Shown piece after piece: positions 60,952 through 64,000 of a DNA stretch of 64,000 nt. The DNA lies in contig DUZS01000012.1 in the NCBI GenBank assembly GCA_013349405.1, forward strand, positions 26,831 to 90,830. Reading direction: 5' to 3'. This stretch comes from Desulfuromonadales bacterium. Lineage in GTDB: Bacteria > Desulfobacterota > Desulfuromonadia > Geobacterales > Pseudopelobacteraceae. The stretch's first letter is position 1. The number at the start of each line of letters is the position of its first letter. The notes beneath the pieces were generated by a model that did not search any database, was not told where the DNA came from, and worked only from the letters and a program-made list of their open reading frames with translations. A program made the translations under genes and the position numbers.

Positions 60952-61857
60952 ATGAGCCACATTGTGCAGAAACAACCGACACCATTGGAGGGGATGCGCT
61001 ACTACACCCCGCCTGATGATTACCTGCTCAGCGGTCGGGACGGAATGGTCGCAATCCCGTGGGCAGGAAAGCCTCCCATCCCGTTGCTGGAGGAGGATTT
61101 TTCTGCTCTGGAAGTCAACCTCCCAGATTATGATATGGTGGGGCGCGGCATCTATCAGGCTTTGCGACTTAACCCCGATTGTAGCGGCGCGGCTGCGTAC
61201 GCTGCAGTGCTGAGAGATGCCTATCCGCATGTCATCTCCGAACTCGGGGGACAGGTTATCATGCTGGAGGCCAAGGAAATTGACACACCCTACCTGGATC
61301 GCAAAATCAATCTTCTCAAGATAATGGCTCTGATCGATCCCGAAAATGCCGGGATCCCGCTGGAAATCGCCCGGGCCTACGTTGACAAGGGCTCTCGCCT
61401 GGCCAGCATGCAATACTGCGTACCCTGCTGGTACGCAGCCGAAAAACAGCTCAAGACAGCGCTGGCTCTGAATCCGGAGGATCGCCACGCAGTTTATGAA
61501 TACGGTGAAGTGCTGTACGTGCTGGGTCGCTACGAACAGGCTGCTGAGATATGGAGTGACGTTATCACTCTTCTGGAGCCGGCGGAGCGTGTTCAGGTTG
61601 AAGCGCGAATTGCCGGAATTCTTTCAGGCAAAATACCGGTGGTGCCGCCACTCGACTATCTGACAGCGCTTTCTGTTGCGATCGAACAACATGGTAACGG
61701 ATGCAACGATGAAGCCGCCTCAATAATACTCGACGTACTCGCCGACCCTGTTTTTGCCGAACAGTTCCCGTTAAATGAGGTATACTATCTCCTCGGAACC
61801 TGCTATCAGGAAGCAGGCATGATGACCGAAGCTGCAGAAGCATTCAGGAGGAGTTGA
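60952..61857 (+). CDS. TPR-like protein of unknown function
   Basis: A 301-residue protein with an N-terminal 100 residues of unknown fold (YYTPPDDYLLSGRDGMVAIP) and helical repeats afterwards that fit tetratricopeptide units (AEKQLKTALALNPEDRHAVY, YEYGEVLYVLGRYEQAAEIW, VYYLLGTCYQEAGMMTEAAE). TPRs dock protein partners. It is soluble. A 34-residue membrane protein and a receiver domain follow, so it may be a scaffold in their signalling unit. GGAAG precedes the ATG. Confidence 0.75.
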   Translation: MSHIVQKQPTPLEGMRYYTPPDDYLLSGRDGMVAIPWAGKPPIPLLEEDFSALEVNLPDYDMVGRGIYQALRLNPDCSGAAAYAAVLRDAYPHVISELGGQVIMLEAKEIDTPYLDRKINLLKIMALIDPENAGIPLEIARAYVDKGSRLASMQYCVPCWYAAEKQLKTALALNPEDRHAVYEYGEVLYVLGRYEQAAEIWSDVITLLEPAERVQVEARIAGILSGKIPVVPPLDYLTALSVAIEQHGNGCNDEAASIILDVLADPVFAEQFPLNEVYYLLGTCYQEAGMMTEAAEAFRRS

Positions 61858-61859
61858 CC

Positions 61860-61964
61860 ATGTTTGATTTCAGTGTGGCAGACTGGATTTTCTGCGGAGT
61901 TATTCTGCTGGTCATATTTGTATGCGTTGCCATTAGCGATATGCGCACGTCCGGTAGATCATAA
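61860..61964 (+). CDS. 34-residue single-helix membrane protein
   Basis: ATG at 61860 has GGAG six bases upstream, inside the end of the TPR gene. The peptide MFDFSVADWIFCGVILLVIF continues to a short polar tail (SDMRTSGRS); residues about 10-28 form one membrane helix. It lies two bases after the TPR stop and two before the next gene, so it is an operon member. Small membrane proteins of this size often regulate or place larger partners. No known family. Confidence 0.7.
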   Translation: MFDFSVADWIFCGVILLVIFVCVAISDMRTSGRS

Positions 61965-61966
61965 TT

Positions 61967-62353
61967 ATGAAAAGAATACTGCTTATTGATGACGATTCTG
62001 CCTTTACCCGCTTTTTGTCAGCCTATATAGCCGACAATTTTCCGCTTCTTCAGGTAGATATCTGTAACAATCCGATGTCAGGGCTTCAAGCAATCAAAAG
62101 TGGCGGCTATGACCTGATGCTTATTGATCTTGAAATGCCGACCATGGATGGACTCAAGCTTCTCAAGTTTGCAGTTGACAGTGGCATGGACAAAAACCGG
62201 ATCGTTATACTCTCGGGAAGAGATGCTGATTTTTTGCATGATATCTGCCCGATGGGTTCCTGCCTGGCGGTCCTGAACAAATTCGAAGTGCGCCAGAAGA
62301 GTGTCCTTGACATGGTATTCAACTCACTTCACCGGAAAGCGGGCGCGGCCTGA
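61967..62353 (+). CDS. Single-domain response regulator
   Basis: A 128-residue receiver domain with acidic pair in LLIDDDSAF, phosphoacceptor Asp in LMLIDLEMPTMDG, Ser in VILSGRDAD and Lys in VLNKFEVRQ. There is no output domain. It ends the TPR/small membrane protein operon; its kinase is not encoded nearby. It may act by binding a partner such as the TPR protein. Confidence 0.9.
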   Translation: MKRILLIDDDSAFTRFLSAYIADNFPLLQVDICNNPMSGLQAIKSGGYDLMLIDLEMPTMDGLKLLKFAVDSGMDKNRIVILSGRDADFLHDICPMGSCLAVLNKFEVRQKSVLDMVFNSLHRKAGAA

Positions 62354-62462
62354 TCCGGTTCTGCCTGTATTCTTCAAGGCAATCTCCCGCGGTGTTCAGA
62401 CCCGAGAGCCCTTGAAATGGCGCTGACTCTGTAGTACCAATTTATGATAGGGAGGAATAGTC

Positions 62463-63116
62463 ATGAAGAAAATCGGCGTACTGTTATCTGGATGTGGTGT
62501 ATTTGACGGCAGTGAAATTCATGAGGCGACCTTTGCTCTGCTGGCTATTGACCGGGCCGGTTGTCAGGCTGTCTGCATGGCGCCCAATGCAGAGTTCGCG
62601 GTCACGAATCATCTGACCAAAGAGGCAGGCGGCGAAACGCGCAATGCCCTGGTAGAAGCGGCTCGCATCGCCCGTGGCAACATTCTGGATCTTAAGGATG
62701 TACAGGTTGGCGACCTGGATGCCGTGGTTCTGCCGGGCGGTTTTGGTGCTGCCAAAAATCTGTGCGACTTTGCCGTCAAGGGCTCCGCTGCAACGGTGCA
62801 TCCTGAAGTGACCCGACTTCTCAGGGAGATCTCGGCAGCAGGTAAGCCGATCGGTGCGATCTGTATCGCCCCGGTGGTGATTGCCGCCGTTCTCGGAAAA
62901 CAACTGACTGCGACAGTAACGATCGGAAACGACAGCGGTACCGCTGCCGAGATCGAAAAGACCGGAGCACGGCATGTGGAATGTCCGGTTCATGAAATCG
63001 TCGTAGACCGGAAGAACAAGATTGTCTCCACCCCGGCCTACATGCTGGCCACCCGTATTTCCGAGGTTGCCGACGGGATCGACAAATGCGTGAAAGAGGT
63101 TGTTAATCTCATCTGA
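62463..63116 (+). CDS. elbB: ElbB/YhbL-type DJ-1 family glyoxalase
   Basis: A 217-residue DJ-1/PfpI-superfamily protein: IGVLLSGCGVFDGSEIHEAT, VVLPGGFGAAKNLCDFAVKG, GAICIAPVVIAAVLG (nucleophile-elbow Cys) and the VDRKNKIVSTPAYM end identify ElbB. E. coli ElbB has glyoxalase III-like activity and was linked to isoprenoid synthesis. A AGGGAGGA site precedes the ATG. It is a single-gene unit ending at the hairpin at 63140. Confidence 0.92.
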   Translation: MKKIGVLLSGCGVFDGSEIHEATFALLAIDRAGCQAVCMAPNAEFAVTNHLTKEAGGETRNALVEAARIARGNILDLKDVQVGDLDAVVLPGGFGAAKNLCDFAVKGSAATVHPEVTRLLREISAAGKPIGAICIAPVVIAAVLGKQLTATVTIGNDSGTAAEIEKTGARHVECPVHEIVVDRKNKIVSTPAYMLATRISEVADGIDKCVKEVVNLI

Positions 63117-63139
63117 TTTTCTCAGCCGTATACAACAAT

Positions 63140-63167
63140 GCAAGGGCGAAGCGTGCTTCGCCCTTGC
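63140..63167 (+). terminator. Terminator hairpin after elbB
   Basis: GCAAGGGCGAAGC and GCTTCGCCCTTGC are perfect 13-bp arms around GT, followed by TCATTTATAAAG. The T run is weak, so it may also be a structured 3' end. Confidence 0.7.
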
Positions 63168-63191
63168 TCATTTATAAAGGATAGATCACCG

Positions 63192-64000
63192 ATGAAGCTC
63201 ATTCTGTTCACTCTCTTCGCCGCAATTACCGCCTTCACCTACTGGTTGCGCTACATCAATCTGCGCCACCTTAAACTTTATGGCAACAGGGTGCCGGAAG
63301 GATTTGAAGGCGCAATTGATGAGGAGAAACTTCGTAAAAGCTCGGCTTATACGTGTGCCTCGAGTCGCCTTGGCTTGTGGGATTCACTCTTTGATAATGC
63401 CCTGCTGGTCCTCTTCCTCTTTGGCGGCCTGATTGTGACCTATGACGGTTTCATCCGTTCGTTAAGCACGGCGCCGATTCTTTCCGCGATCCTCTTTTTC
63501 CTGCTGCTGACCTGGGCATCTACGCTGCTCGGCATCCCCTTTGACCTGTACGGAACATTCCGCATCGAGGCACAGTTCGGCTTCAACACGACGACAGCGC
63601 GCATCTGGATTACCGATTTTATCAGAGCACAGGCCATCGGTGCGGTCCTGCTTGCTTTCCTGATCACGGTTGTCTTCTGGCTCATCAGCTGGAGCCCGCA
63701 GCAGTGGTGGCTCTGGGTGTGGGGCTTTATGGCTCTTTTCAGCCTGTTCATGATGTTCATTTCCCCCTATGTGATCGAGCCGCTCTTCAATAAATATGAG
63801 CCGGTCACCGAACCGGGGTTGGAGGACGACATCCGAGTGATAATGGAGAAGGCGGGGCTCAAGGTCGGGAAGGTGCTGCAGATGGATGCGTCGAAACGGA
63901 GTAACCATTCCAATGCCTATTTTACCGGTATTGGCAAGGTCAAACGTATCGTACTCTATGACACCCTGATCAAACAGATGAGCCACGCCGAGATTGTCGC
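63192..64000 (+). CDS. M48-family membrane metalloprotease, 5' part (cut by window end)
   Basis: From the ATG at 63192 (AAAGGA upstream), 269 codons run open to the window end: MKLILFTLFAAITAFTYWLR, several membrane helices (LLVLFLFGGLIVTYDGF, ILSAILFFLLLTW, AIGAVLLAFLITVVFWL), then FISPYVIEPLFNKYEPV and NAYFTGIGKVKRIVLYDTL. This is the Ste24/CAAX-protease (M48) layout; the HEXXH zinc site should follow just beyond the window, after MSHAEIV. It would cleave membrane proteins or peptides. Confidence 0.85.
   Translation, partial: MKLILFTLFAAITAFTYWLRYINLRHLKLYGNRVPEGFEGAIDEEKLRKSSAYTCASSRLGLWDSLFDNALLVLFLFGGLIVTYDGFIRSLSTAPILSAILFFLLLTWASTLLGIPFDLYGTFRIEAQFGFNTTTARIWITDFIRAQAIGAVLLAFLITVVFWLISWSPQQWWLWVWGFMALFSLFMMFISPYVIEPLFNKYEPVTEPGLEDDIRVIMEKAGLKVGKVLQMDASKRSNHSNAYFTGIGKVKRIVLYDTLIKQMSHAEIV

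Noticed and set aside
1..64000. tRNA, rRNA, CRISPR array or intact transposase
   Set aside because: No T-loop/acceptor patterns, spaced identical repeats or DDE/HUH transposase motifs were recognised; a covariance-model scan would settle tRNAs and small RNAs.

Overview
The window reads as chromosome of a Geobacter-like bacterium (Desulfuromonadales). The evidence is family content and gene style, not a database match: a succinyl-CoA:acetate CoA-transferase, the futalosine menaquinone gene mqnE, an anaerobic cobalamin pair (cobM-cbiG), GAF-type histidine kinases with Cys clusters, a GH57 enzyme beside galT, a SprA-related zincin, and a very short Cys-Cys-Thr-Gly-Gly peptide next to a radical SAM/SPASM maturase, as in the 'geopeptide' systems of Geobacter. 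No rRNA, tRNA, CRISPR array or intact transposase gene was seen.

Region 1 (1-10.7 kb) is accessory and full of scars. A 1,014-bp perfect direct repeat (1-1014 and 9651-10664) brackets about 8.6 kb. Each copy carries a MntA nucleotidyltransferase antitoxin, a frameshifted HepT toxin gene and the 3' third of yifB/comM. The bracketed DNA holds a TetR gene with a tautomerase, flavin reductase and NADP-oxidoreductase operon, then a second TetR gene facing a DevBCA-like ABC exporter with its own outer-membrane factor. Fragments of an XRE regulator, a TMEM175-family channel and a diverged yifB 3' end mark old insertion points.

Region 2 (10.2-28.6 kb) is mostly core: yifB, pgeF, a DedA protein, a Xer recombinase, the CoA-transferase, Smr and OmpA-like proteins, cobM-cbiG-pdxA-mqnE-methyltransferase, fabH, yggT, a cold-shock gene, miaA and uvrC.

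Region 3 (28.7-32.6 kb) is a toxin-antitoxin island: VapBC, a lone antitoxin, a HigBA-like pair and a RelE/XRE pair, with decayed exported-protein and phage-tail fragments and several strong hairpins.

Region 4 (32.8-43.0 kb) starts with an ammonium transporter behind a near-consensus sigma-54 promoter. A RiPP locus follows: a 29-residue precursor, then an intrinsic terminator, then the SPASM maturase. A TonB-dependent receptor and a substrate-binding protein are transcribed divergently from it. After that comes an envelope operon: TPR/coiled-coil/DUF11-like giant, LysM protein, DivIVA-like protein and a FKBP isomerase with a Cys/His-rich insert.

Region 5 (43.1-64.0 kb) is core again: a zinc-ribbon/DUF3426 protein, a DUF2400 protein, galT, GH57, a nucleotidyltransferase fused to a degenerate phosphomannomutase, a two-component pair, cysS, rpmA-rplU, a nitronate-monooxygenase-like flavoprotein, a DksA/TraR zinc finger, a second GAF kinase, an SprA-like zincin, an HDAC-family deacetylase, a TPR/small membrane protein/response regulator operon, elbB, and the start of an M48 protease cut by the window end.
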